From Diaporthe sp. PMI_573 (taxonomy: Eukaryota > Ascomycota > Sordariomycetes > Diaporthales > Diaporthaceae), in the NCBI GenBank assembly GCA_021399435.1, contig JAJTUP010000024.1, positions 62,001-126,000 of the forward strand: a stretch of DNA of 64,000 bases, given 5' to 3'. The notes beneath the pieces were generated by a model that searched no databases, was not told where the DNA came from, and saw nothing but the letters and a program-made list of their open reading frames with translations. Every line of letters starts with the position of its first letter. Within the stretch, counting starts at the first letter, position 1. Position numbers and translations under genes: made by a program. Below are positions 54,376 to 64,000 of the stretch, piece after piece.

Positions 54376-54996
54376 TCACCAGGAAATTGGCTTCTTTCGA
54401 TCTCTGGCGCGGAGACCGACCTCATGCAGTTCGTACTCATCTTCAGGCGTTTCCCATAAATACTTTTCCTTGATTTTCCCGCCTTGTCTGAATGCAGATA
54501 CACTGGCGTCAGGCTGGGACGCCGGCCGCGGCTCATCATCATCACCACAATTCACTAAAATAGGAACGTTGCACAGGGTCAGCGATCGTGGACCTAGCTC
54601 CCTTGTCATGTCGGATTGCATGGACGTAGTGAAGCAGCAAGCGGTAAGCCATTGACTGGTTGACTCCATCCGCTGAGACCGACTTTTATGGTGGGCGAGC
54701 ACCGCCATGGCTTCTCGCTGAAGGACCACATGAAGACCGCCGATCTGATCAAGACAATGCTCACCAATCTGGTATCCACCAGGGAAACGCCTGAGATCAT
54801 GGTGCGTGAGCACCTCCTGCTCGGTGTCGTTCTCCTCGGCCGCGGCTGAGTCGTTGCGATGGACAAAGACATAGACAAAGTTCCTGATGCTCCTGAAGGA
54901 CTCGTTGTTGGACTTTGCTGCTGGGCCCGCTTTGGTTTCATGGGCCGGGGAAGCGTCGCGGCGGACTAGGGTCTGGATAGCATGTTTCAACCCCAT
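54376..54996 (-). CDS. Hypothetical protein, 206 aa
   Basis: A single-exon frame from the ATG at 54996. The sequence is hydrophilic, with an acidic stretch (AAAEENDTEQEV) near residue 52 and three cysteines in the second half. The C-terminus is charged. I do not recognise the family and see no signal peptide or membrane segment. Alternative splicing cannot be excluded. Support rests on length, a usable ATG and ordinary amino-acid composition. Confidence 0.5.
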   Translation of the reverse strand: MGLKHAIQTLVRRDASPAHETKAGPAAKSNNESFRSIRNFVYVFVHRNDSAAAEENDTEQEVLTHHDLRRFPGGYQIGEHCLDQIGGLHVVLQREAMAVLAHHKSRSQRMESTSQWLTACCFTTSMQSDMTRELGPRSLTLCNVPILVNCGDDDEPRPASQPDASVSAFRQGGKIKEKYLWETPEDEYELHEVGLRARDRKKPISW

Positions 54997-57900
54997 CTTT
55001 GCAAGGATAGTCAGGGCAAGTTCCGATAGTGACTGACAGTGTTCCGGCGCCCGAGAGATTGTGGAGGAAGCGATCAGAAAGTCTCGATCACGGGCTGTGG
55101 TTCCCGATAGACAACGGAGTGGTGGAGGGGCCTGAGGGTTGTAGACCTTAGTCCTTCAGCCCGTTTGATCGAGTTACTGTACAGCACATGTTGAATTATA
55201 TATTGTTTCTACCACTTATATGGCCTCTCCATATCTCGAGTCGACAATGCAGCGACTCTCTCCTGGTCATCGTGGCTGGAGACCGTGACAAGTTCTCGAA
55301 TGCTTCGTCTAGAATATCTGGCACCGATAGAATGGCATTTAACGGTTGCGCGCCGGCGGCGGGCGGCCCATCGGGGGCCGGAACATCAATGCTGAGGATT
55401 GATGTGAAGCATGAAGCTGGCCACCTTACCGCAGGCGAGCCAAGACGTACACACTCGGCCGAGAACTTTATGCGTATTCTGGGCGCTGGTTGAGGAAGGT
55501 TGGAGGCATGTGAGCAGCGGCAGGGCTCTGGGCGACGAGAGGCAGTAGAGATGGCGGCTCGAGTTGACTGATGAGATCACACCTGACTCAATTGAGTCGG
55601 CGCGCTCGGGAGAGCATGGACATTGTGCACGGTAGGGATGGGCCGGTAGGGCTTGGAAACGACGACATAGCCTGGCCTCGGAGGCTTGGCGACGGGCAGT
55701 ATTCTGTTGTCTCCGGTCAACCGGTAGCAATACACGTCTCGCGGATGCAAGGAATATCAAGCCGCTTCGCCACACGCGCTACCATCCTGCTGTGGGAGAA
55801 GTGTCTGGTTGCTTGGGAGTGTTTCATAACGGGCAAGGGTCACGGGTATCTGGCCATGGGTAAGGTTTGGCGATATTAATCTCCGGCAATGCGGAGGAAT
55901 GTGTAGCGTGCGTGAAAATGTTACATTGGTCGTCATCACTGTAACACTTCTCGAAATCCTATCGACACATGTCCTTCTTTACACAAAAGGTTGCAAAGTA
56001 CCCAGGTAATGATTTCTGGGCGTGGTGCTATGCACACAGTATCTATATCATAAAGTAGTACGAAGTCTCGATCATATATCCCATGCTCCAGTGACCAGCA
56101 GATGCTGTTGGTGGTTCGGACTTGACGATTCCGCCCCGCAAAGGCCGCGGGAGATCGTCAAGGCTGGTATAACTTCCTGGGGTACTGGTGTGTTATCTTT
56201 ATTTTTAGCATTAGAGTTTGCAGCTTGTTCTGATTCGTGATCCTCTCACACTAACAGGGATACTGATTTTAAAAAGCTGTGTTGACAAGTTGTCAGGTTC
56301 TCCGCCAGATCTGACAGCTTCAGTGGAAATTCATACTGACTTGCAAGAGAGTGAGTCGGTTGGACAAATGATGCAGAAACACAAGGAGACCCTTCGCAGG
56401 AGCATTTTCACTCAACCTACTTACTACTGGAGCTTCGTATCAGATGAATCCGATCTATCTGCCATCAGAGCAGAGAGGAACTTAGTTCCGAGTCTGTTGG
56501 GTAGGTATTACAGGTCCGAGTGCTGTAGATCTTCGCGTCACAGATCATGTCCACGTCAATATTCGCGATCAAGGTGAATGGTTGAATATGATCGAACAGG
56601 TAACAAGTCCAAGTCAACAGCTATCAGTATTGATCAGTCTTCCATTCTTTTCCGTGGATAACAGGTTACCGAGGTCTAAATTCCAGTAATAGGCCACCGT
56701 ATAATACAAACTTCATCTCATGTCAGATCGCGGCGCTTGGTCCCTGCCCGGGCTGGCCTTTGCCTGCACGCAGATAAAATCATAATAATGCCCGCCGGGC
56801 GGAGTTGCCGGCTGGAGGCAAGCTTGTTTTGGCACTACGCCTGGGTGCCTCCAGGAAAGTAGACATGGCCACCAGTTTCTATCGTCCCATCTCAGACTCA
56901 AACAAGTCCTCTCATCTACTGAGTGATGGAAACGTCGGCCCGGAAGCAGGTAAAATATGAGCTGATAGATTACCAAGAGGTTTGGCGGCTCGGACTTACC
57001 ATCAGACTTAAATGCGACATACCCAAGCTTTTCATTTCGCCCCCACCACGGCTTCGGATCCAGGTAGTTAATCTCAGCTCTAAGTGATCATCACGCAGGA
57101 TCAACACTCACCAAAGCTAGCCCCCGGCCACGGCGCGGGCGTTGAACTTGCCATCGGGGAGGTTCATCGTTACAACCATCATTTACACCATGCCGGCTGG
57201 AATATGAGCCGATCGAGCGTTTTTACCCGCCCATACGTACGCTTGCACGATATGTCTTCAAAGTTCTCGATGCAGATCCAGAAGATTTGCTCAACATAAG
57301 ACTCGATTGCCAAATCCGAACAATAGCAGGGTTGTCTAGGCAAAATGCGGCGGTACCACGGAGATTTTGCATTATGTGACGGCTTCAATGTTGACTTCCT
57401 AGTGTGGAAATGTCACCTTCCGGAAACTTTCACTATATTTTGAAGCACCAGATCAAGGTCGTAAAAGATCGATATGCATGGGCTTGTCCGATGCCTTGAG
57501 CACATGTGATGGTACTGATCGATGACTCGCATACACGAGCATCCTAGGCCTCACTACATCAGACCACAGGGCGATTTCCACGAGGCCAGCTGTCTTCTAC
57601 ACCGTAGTTAGTGGTCCAGACCAGGCAATCGAGCCAACAAGCCTGTAACTATGAGACTAAACATGTCTTTGATCTCTACTAGTCAAGGACCGTCTCAACT
57701 TTAATAACTTGTGTCTTGCAGAGCTGAAGCATCCATGCTGCCGCATTCTTCAATGAGGACGGCAAGATCCGACTTATCGTGTCATGAGGCTGAAATTGTT
57801 GAGGCAGGTATGGCTCATTGTTTACGGGTCAGTGGAGAAAACCGCTAGAAGCTGCCATTCCCCCCTGAAATCATGACAGAGGGTCTGACATTCCGTGTGG

Positions 57901-58251
57901 CGGGCCTATAGGTATGTTCTGCGGCATTATCACACGCAAGACATTTTGAGTCTTGGTATCTGAGAGGCGAGGCTGCCAAGTGCTTTGAGCTCGGCCACAT
58001 AGTCTCGCCACGCCGCCGGCAACTTCCATTAGTAGTAGAGAGATCGAGATGAACTCTACTGAGCCAGCTCGTCAATATAATCCCCTGCCAAGACACATAA
58101 GACTTGCCATCTCTCTACATCTGGGCCTTGGCTTCAACATCGCAATTACCCGTCGACCTCCGTCCGCCCTACTTTGGAAACTGAGGATAGCACTCTACTG
58201 GTTTCAGGAAAACCTTTCGCCTCCCAGATTCCGTGCTCAAGCCCATAACAG
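54997..58251. other. Intergenic region, 3.3 kb
   Basis: No complete gene. Several coding-like fragments occur: a plus-strand segment at 56.25-56.65 kb (listed separately) and a minus-strand stretch near 57.34-57.18 kb (AIESYVEQIFWICIENFE). They do not form a joint model. The last few hundred bases should hold the promoter of the ThrE-like gene. Confidence 0.35.
56266..56575 (+). pseudogene. Coding-like fragment, possible gene relic
   Basis: A frame reading SCVDKLSGSPPDLTASVEI and onwards to about 56510 looks like real protein, preceded by an AACAG acceptor-like site at 56258. Text then continues in another frame (SAVDLRVTDHVHVNIRD) to about 56600. A shift of frame without a credible intron suggests a broken gene. 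Family unknown. Confidence 0.25.
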
Positions 58252-60230
58252 ATGCCCAAGATCTCAACCAGCCTGCTCTCTCACTTTTGTCACCTTGACG
58301 GCACATTTCATATGCCCTCCACAACCAGCAGACTCAAGGCCTTCGTGCACAGAGTTAGAGAATTCCTTGTCAAAGACATGACGCGAGACGGAGACAAGAG
58401 AGCTGGAATGGTGGTTGACCCCGAGGCTGAGCTGGCCCATCTGCCACCGGCGGTCACCAGGCAGGCGTCGTTCAACGACAGCCCGACCATCCGCGGAGCA
58501 CCACCAATGGAAAGCGGTTGGTATGAGAGCCCGCGAAATTCGGTGTTTGGCGAAGACCGCTACGACCGCCGCGGCGCCAGTGGCAGGACGAACTACCCAA
58601 CATATCGATTCTCAACTCAGTCAGCAGGCGCTCCCCCCATACCACCAACAAGGAGTCCTCCGCCACTGGCGGATATGGGGGCAAAAGACGAGGTATACAT
58701 CACCATGTCCGAGGATCAATGCGACATACCCACCAGACGCCGGTACATCACCAAGCTGTGCAAGGCCACACTAGTCTACGGCTCGCCGACGCACAGGATC
58801 GTACCATACATCCAAATGGCGGCCCGCGCCCTGGATATGGAGATCTATATGCTCTACGTCCCTGACAACATCATCCTCGCCTTCGACAGCCCAGACGACT
58901 GCGATAGCAAGGGGTCCTACCAGCCGACCGAAGTGAAGCTGGTCCAAGGCGCTGGCACCCACGTGGGCAAGATGCTGGACGCGCACGAGGTTTACAAGCA
59001 CGTGCTGCACGGGCGGATGTCCGTCACGGAGGGGATTCACCGGCTCGACGACATCGAGCGGCGCAACGACGGGCACAACGTGTGGTTCATGTTCATGATC
59101 TTCGGCTTCGCGGCCGTGGGGATCGCGCCGTTTGCATACCGCGCCCGCTTCATCGACCTGCCCGTCGCTTTCATTACGGGCAGCCTGCTGGGCGTCATGC
59201 AGCTCAAGTTCGCGCCCTCGCACCCGCTGTATGCCCTCATCTTTGAGGTAACGGCCGCCATCCTCATGTCCTTCCTGGGCCGCATGCTCGGCTCAATCCG
59301 CGGAGCGGACGGCTCCCGCATATTCTGCTACTCGGCGCTGACGCAGTGCTCCATCAACTTGCTCATGCCTGGTTACTGGATGACCAACGCCGCGCTGGAG
59401 ATCATGTCCAAGAATATTGTCACTGGTGGCTCGAGGATGATGTATGCCTTGATCTACTCCCTTCTTCTCGCTTATGGAATCGCCATTGGCTCGACGCTGT
59501 ACGGCTATATGGACTATGATGCAGTCAGCAACCCCCGCTGCGAGAACCTGATCGACCGGAGGTGGAATCTCTTCTTTGTGCCCTTCTTTTCAGTCCAGGT
59601 CTCCATTATCAGCGGAGCCAAGTGGCGGCAAATCCCAGCGTAAGATATCCCCAGAACCCCCAACCACCTCTTCTTGCCACTTCAGATGAAATCGCTGACT
59701 CAAAGAAATATAGTATGGTCTTTATCTCATTCATGGGCTACCTGGTCAACTTCCTGTCAGTCGACCTCTTCCACGGGTCCTTCACCATCTCCCACACACT
59801 GGGCGGCTTCGTGATCGGCCTCCTAGGGAACCTCTACTCCAAGTTCGGGTGGCAGGTGGAGCACATCATCTACGATCGGGGCCTCGGCACGGGCAGCAAC
59901 GCTGCCCGCCGTAGGAGCCGCATCGGGCTGGGTGCGTCCCAAGGGTTCGCCCTCGCGGCTGCGGGCATGGTGCCCGCCATGATCGTGCAGGTCCCGTCCG
60001 GCCTGGCCAACACAGGCATCGTGGCCGCGGGCCTGGAGACGGCCGATGCCATCGTTCGCAACACCACAGCCAACAACCAGGCCTTCCCCCTCGGCGAGCT
60101 CCAGGTCGACGCCATGCCCGTCCTGCTGCAGGTCATCCAGATCGGCATCAGCATTGCCATGGGGCTCTCGCTGGCTGCGCTAATGCTGTACCCGCTGGGG
60201 AAGAAGAGGAGTGGGCTGATGGCATGGTAA
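58252..60230 (+). CDS. ThrE/Prm10-like multi-pass membrane protein, 634 aa
   Basis: A member of the threonine/serine exporter-like family (ThrE; the yeast relative is pheromone-regulated membrane protein Prm10). Two exons, 58252-59639 and 59714-60230, total 1905 nt in frame. The first 150 residues are polar and proline-rich. The ThrE domain begins near residue 165 (RYITKLCKATLVYGSPTHRI). About ten hydrophobic helices follow, in two blocks separated around residue 430; the second block includes FISFMGYLVNFLSVDLFHGS. The physiological substrate in filamentous fungi is not known. The second exon ends with KRSGLMAW, a plausible native end; reading the GGTAAGC there as another donor would add about 57 unrelated residues and was not adopted. 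A second ATG lies at residue 21. Confidence 0.88.
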
Positions 60231-60666
60231 GCGTCTTCGGTGTTTGGTGAAACTTGTGTGTGGGAGAACATTGGCATTCAGCATAGCCCTGAGCGCTGCG
60301 GGAGTCATGTTTCCTTCCTGGGGTTTGGTCAAGACAGACTCGGATGCCGCGTCGAAGCGGCTTATAATCTTCAACTGGGCGGCCCAGTGGCCACGCATGG
60401 ACAGCGTACATTGGCATTTGTTCCAGATATTAGAACGAGGGGCTTCTTTTCTTTGTTGAACTTGGGGTTCACCCGCGCAGGTCAAGCGAATTTCAGTTCT
60501 TGAGGTGGGTTGATGAAAAGCGACCATGATCGCAAAGTGTTTATATATGTGGGTCGATTTTCTTGTATGCGTAACGCGATACGGATGGTTTGCCTTTGAG
60601 GGCGAATCTACTCCTCGGGCGGGTCCCAATAGTCTAATAGACGGAAATTCCTGGGGACGGTCCACA
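60231..60666. other. Convergent intergenic region, 436 bp
   Basis: 3' UTRs of the ThrE-like gene (+) and the methyltransferase (-) face each other. Nothing else is seen. Confidence 0.5.
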
Positions 60667-61560
60667 TCACCACTCGTATCTGAGGTACCTCGCCGAGTTT
60701 CGCAGTCCTGGTATGAACGAGACGATCCAACAGAACAGTCTCATGATGATTGGCAGCCTGACGTTCTCAGGATTATCTGAGGGTAGAATTTCACCGGTCA
60801 AATGCAGACCTGAGTGCCATCCCTCAAGCTCCCTCGGGTCGTTGATGGCCCAGGACATCCTCGACCCTGTGCTGGCGACGATGGGCTCCAACCTCTGGAC
60901 CAACAGTGGGAACCAATTGAAGCAGTCAAACACCAGCTGATTCCCTGCCCTGAAGAAATAATCCGTCAACTGCTCGATAAGCGCCCGGCCCTCAGCTGGC
61001 TGCAGATACATCGTCAAGCCCTCGAACACGACGAGGGTCTTGCGATCGCGAGGGAGTCGGAGCTTCGCAAGCCAGAGCTCGTCCGTCACATCGGCCGCGA
61101 CCATTTCGTATTGCATCCTGTCGCTATTGGGTTCCGGCAGGTGAAGTCTGCGTCTCACATCGATGACATCCGGGAGATCGGCGTCGATCCAACGGACGTT
61201 TGCTCCGTCTTTGTTGCAGTGTTCCTGAAGCCTCAACGCGCGGGTGTCCAGTCCCGCAGCAAGATGCAGAACCGTGATAGGCTCGCTGTCATGCTGAGAC
61301 TCTTGGAGGAACTCGGCGGTCCACTGATCAAGAAGCCTCGCACGTAAAGCAATCGCCGCTGCCTTGAGCCAGAACACGCGCAGTTTCGAAAAGTCGTAGT
61401 CGAGCTGGTCGACGAGCCGCACAGCAGATTGGTCGCCCAGAATCGGTGTGCTGGTCTTGGCATCCAATGCACGAGAGAATAGAATGGCTAGGAGTGTTTC
61501 CTGTGCGCCAGTGAGGTTGGGCTTCAGCCTCTGTGCTGGATTTTTGGTATTGGAGGCCAT
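60667..61560 (-). CDS. LCM/TcmP-type S-adenosylmethionine methyltransferase, 297 aa
   Basis: An O-methyltransferase of the leucine carboxyl methyltransferase superfamily, related in layout to TcmP of polyketide tailoring. Single exon; the ATG at 61560 is the best start because the frame upstream lacks family similarity. The SAM-binding motif I reads HLAAGLDTRALRL at 99-111, and the acidic WIDADLPDVID near 124-134 should bind the cofactor ribose. A later motif VVFEGLTMYLQ is also typical. An oddity is the hydrophobic C-terminus (about 268-290, RLFCWIVSFIPGLR), which could attach the protein to a membrane. Substrate unknown; it could be a tailoring or a stand-alone enzyme. Confidence 0.85.
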   Translation of the reverse strand: MASNTKNPAQRLKPNLTGAQETLLAILFSRALDAKTSTPILGDQSAVRLVDQLDYDFSKLRVFWLKAAAIALRARLLDQWTAEFLQESQHDSEPITVLHLAAGLDTRALRLQEHCNKDGANVRWIDADLPDVIDVRRRLHLPEPNSDRMQYEMVAADVTDELWLAKLRLPRDRKTLVVFEGLTMYLQPAEGRALIEQLTDYFFRAGNQLVFDCFNWFPLLVQRLEPIVASTGSRMSWAINDPRELEGWHSGLHLTGEILPSDNPENVRLPIIMRLFCWIVSFIPGLRNSARYLRYEW

Positions 61561-63097
61561 GGCTGCTGCTGCTGCTCCGTGATTTGAATGTCGGAGGATG
61601 CATGAGGTCAGTGGCAAAATGGGGCCGAGTTCCTGAGTACGGGAATGGCACGCGAGCTTGGGCCTCTCTGTTGTGGGGACAACAGCCATCCCGATCGGCC
61701 TGAGCTTCACAACCTGCTGCATTTCGCACCTGCACCAGCTTAAGTGCAAGATGTTGAACGCATTTGGGGGCAAAACTGTCAACCTTCGGATGGAAATACC
61801 TGTTACTTTAAGGGCTGGCTCAGTCTGGATGGATTATTGGTGGATATGGTAGAGTCTCTGAGTCCTTGGTAGGGAACGGGGTGCTCACAGTGGGGCAGAG
61901 AGGCAGCATGTTTTCTCGTGGAGTGAGCGTGTATATGTCTTCAAGATACCCGAAAAGACCTGAATCACTGATTATGTAGTCAGGTAGACTGACATACGCA
62001 ATGGACGGAGAAGGCTTTTTCTTCTTTTGGAAGCCCATACGATCCTCATGCTTCCCATGCATTCGCACAAATCCAGGGAATTTATGGCTCCTTGAAAACT
62101 GCAACTTCCAAATATCAAATTTCGGACTCTTCAAACCCCAAACCCTACACATGGTCGCTGTAGACCCGTGGGGAGTCAAGGGTACATGTGAGAATGAAAA
62201 GCACAGTGTTGGCGGATTAAGTGACTCAATACCTTAGCTACTGGGCTTGGGGCGCCCGTCACAGTGCCGCACATGTACTAGATAATGAGGCCGGCCCATT
62301 ACTTCCAATAGGGGGTCGGTTGGTTGCGACGGAACGTTCTCAGGGGAGAATCCACAGATGGCGAGCTTGGCTTCAGAAAAAATGCTATAAATAATGATGA
62401 ACAGAGCTTCAGTGATAACGCTGCACCACCTGTTATCATCTGCAAAGACTGTACCTCATCTCATGTACGTGCAGGCCTCCACAACACCAGCTTACTACAC
62501 CTGGGCCAAATGTCATTCAACCGAGGCAGTAAATTTCTCATGAGAACACCATGCTACCCAACGAAAGACACCGTAGAGATGGAGCAAGACGGTCGACTAT
62601 AGCACATGTACTTCAAGCTTTGTCCAGCGGTGGTGCCTCACATCGTCTCGGCCTAAACTGTACTTGATTACCAGTGTTACTCTTCAACTGAAGATAAAAT
62701 GCGTTATGAACTACATCTAGGAGACCAGCCAGCTTTTAGAAACGATGTGGCTTGCTTGTATCAAACTATTCAAAATATCAACTTTAAATCATCACAGGGT
62801 CAGGCCATTTGGACTTTGGCCATAGTGGCTCCAGTCAGTGCTCTTTGCTAATCACTCAGGTATGCATCTCAGAGGCGGATGAAAATGCACAGATATCTAG
62901 TCACTGTGTCATTGATTTGCTATAACAGGCCCCTTTCGCTCGCTCTTGGACTCTCTTTCCTCTTTCCGAGAGGACAAGCCACAACAGACCAAGAATACCA
63001 CCTCGGCGTTGTCAAAAGCATATGAAGAATTACACCCCGAATATCTAAGAATTAAGAAGAACTGAACAAAGTGAATTTTAACCCACGTTCTGGTACG
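61561..63097. other. Intergenic region, 1.5 kb
   Basis: No gene is supported. It probably contains the methyltransferase promoter, and near its right end the leader of the small gene at 63.1 kb. Confidence 0.45.
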
Positions 63098-63410
63098 ATG
63101 CCGACTCCTGCTTTTTCATTGAATCAATGGGCCCAGGTGCTTCCTTGTGGTGGGGGCGATCGGCTCAGGGGCCAGGTCGTAGAGGTGAAGGAAAATGGTA
63201 TTTTTATCTCCTACATGGTTTCTATTCAGGAACGACAGAAGCAGGTTCATGTGTAAGTTGCCTTTGCAGCCCTATTTGGTATCTTGAAGCCTGATCGTTG
63301 TGAATAGCCAGGGTCAGTACGGCACAAAGGCCATTGAATGGCGATGGTACATAGACACAAGCATGGGGACTGTACTGGTCAACGAGTTCGACATGGCCAA
63401 GGATACTTGA
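63098..63410 (+). CDS. Small two-exon hypothetical protein, 85 aa
   Basis: Exons 63098-63252 and 63308-63410 total 258 nt and stay in one frame across a 55-nt intron with GTAAGT donor and AATAG acceptor. The product is compact and looks like a small beta-rich domain: a run with DRLRGQVVEVKENGIFISYM, then after the splice GTKAIEWRWYIDT. No signal peptide. No family is recognised. Continuity of plausible protein across the splice is the main support. Confidence 0.5.
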
Positions 63411-63726
63411 TTTGGAGTATCGATTCAGCTCGACAAGGAGGCTTTGGAAGGTCGGCTAGGTTGAGTGTTGTTGTTGTGACAAGGCCACGATTTGCGCAGG
63501 AGCGGAACCTTAAGTTAAATGAACTGATTGAGTTGTCACTTTTGCAATTAGATGTTTTCTTTTCTCTCATCGTGAACATTATAATGTTTTTGCATAGGAC
63601 TGATTCCGATCTGACATCATATTTACCTTTGTTGCGTCTTCCAAATTTCTGTGACATAATTCAGTGTACACCATGTGAAGATAAAAGCCCGTCTCGAACC
63701 CTTTGACACCTCAAAATCAAGAGCTA
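63411..63726. other. Intergenic region, 316 bp
   Basis: Between the small gene (+) and a possible partial gene (-). Nothing is seen beyond short shadow frames. Confidence 0.4.
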
Positions 63727-64000
63727 TCATCTATCCATGGATAGATTCCCTGAGCCATACAAACTTGAGAGAAGGGAAATTCGCACCGCATTGCTGACAA
63801 GACAAAGTGCTGTAGCACACAGAGGGTAGAGGCCTGCATGGCTTGGCGCGTATGGTGAGCCAGATATGGCATCCTTGACGTCTTGAGGAAGAACTGTATT
63901 TAGATTCTTGGGTAATATCGCATGGCAGATGAACTCCCCTATTTCGCCAAAGTCGATTTTGCACGACCCCCAGAATGCCGTGGCAACTGTGGCCAACCCG
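63727..64000 (-). CDS. Possible 3' end of a gene running off the window
   Basis: The minus-strand frame is open from the right edge to a TGA at 63727-63729, about 90 codons. The text (for example WGSCKIDFGEIGEFICHA) looks like protein without low complexity. No family is recognised and the start lies outside the window. It could also be chance. Confidence 0.3.
   Translation of the reverse strand, partial: GLATVATAFWGSCKIDFGEIGEFICHAILPKNLNTVLPQDVKDAISGSPYAPSHAGLYPLCATALCLVSNAVRISLLSSLYGSGNLSMDR

Noticed and set aside
60225..60460. Extra last exon for the ThrE-like gene using GGTAAGC at the stop
   Set aside because: The added residues look unlike the family, and KRSGLMAW is a normal family end.
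1..64000. PKS, NRPS, terpene synthase, CRISPR array, rRNA or viral genes
   Set aside because: None of their signature motifs was found on either strand; the DNA is fungal nuclear in character.

Overview
The window looks like nuclear DNA of a filamentous ascomycete (Pezizomycotina, probably Sordariomycetes). Genes are interrupted by short GT..AG introns of about 50-140 nt, intergenic gaps are long, and the families present are typical of such fungi: a 2EXR-domain protein, a secreted sedolisin, a PNGase A-like protein, a Prm10/ThrE-like membrane protein, fungal MFS exporters and a Fot1/pogo transposon. Nothing bacterial, no rRNA and no convincing tRNA was seen. Exon joins were worked out by hand and kept only where the frame and family similarity continue across the splice.

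Layout. 0.4-2.2 kb: hypothetical protein (-). 2.9-16.4 kb: a group that looks like metabolism rather than housekeeping: a cytochrome P450 (-), a membrane fatty-acid desaturase of the Delta12/omega-3 group (+), a DHA1 MFS exporter (-) and a PaaK-like adenylate-forming ligase (+). No PKS, NRPS or terpene synthase accompanies them. 17.2-18.4 kb: 2EXR protein with a spliced leader that carries an overlapping upstream ORF. 19.5-22.3 kb: two tandem paralogues with a Myb/SANT-like domain and the same exon architecture, including an 11-nt first coding exon. 23.8-25.7 kb: sedolisin (-). 28.0-29.5 kb: Delta9 acyl-CoA desaturase fused to cytochrome b5 (-). 30.8-34.8 kb: hypothetical protein and PNGase A-like protein (both -). 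35.4-36.8 kb: a pseudogene with two in-frame stops and frame breaks. 38.3-47.0 kb: a hypothetical protein and two MIP channels of different type (39.4-41.1 and 45.8-47.0 kb), with three arrays of a degenerate 15-bp repeat around the first channel. 49.4-51.2 kb: an apparently complete Fot1/pogo transposon with near-identical inverted repeats, 244 bp upstream of the start codon of a DHA2 MFS exporter (51.5-53.5 kb). 54.4-61.6 kb: a hypothetical protein, a ThrE-like membrane protein and an LCM/TcmP-type methyltransferase. The last 3 kb hold one small two-exon gene and perhaps the 3' end of a gene that continues outside the window.

How the genes may work together. The P450, desaturase, exporter and adenylate-forming enzyme could make and export an oxidised, unsaturated acyl compound. 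This is an inference from content and proximity only. The most distinctive non-genic structure is the 15-bp repeat family with a palindromic consensus. The most consequential local event may be the transposon insertion in the promoter region of the DHA2 exporter.
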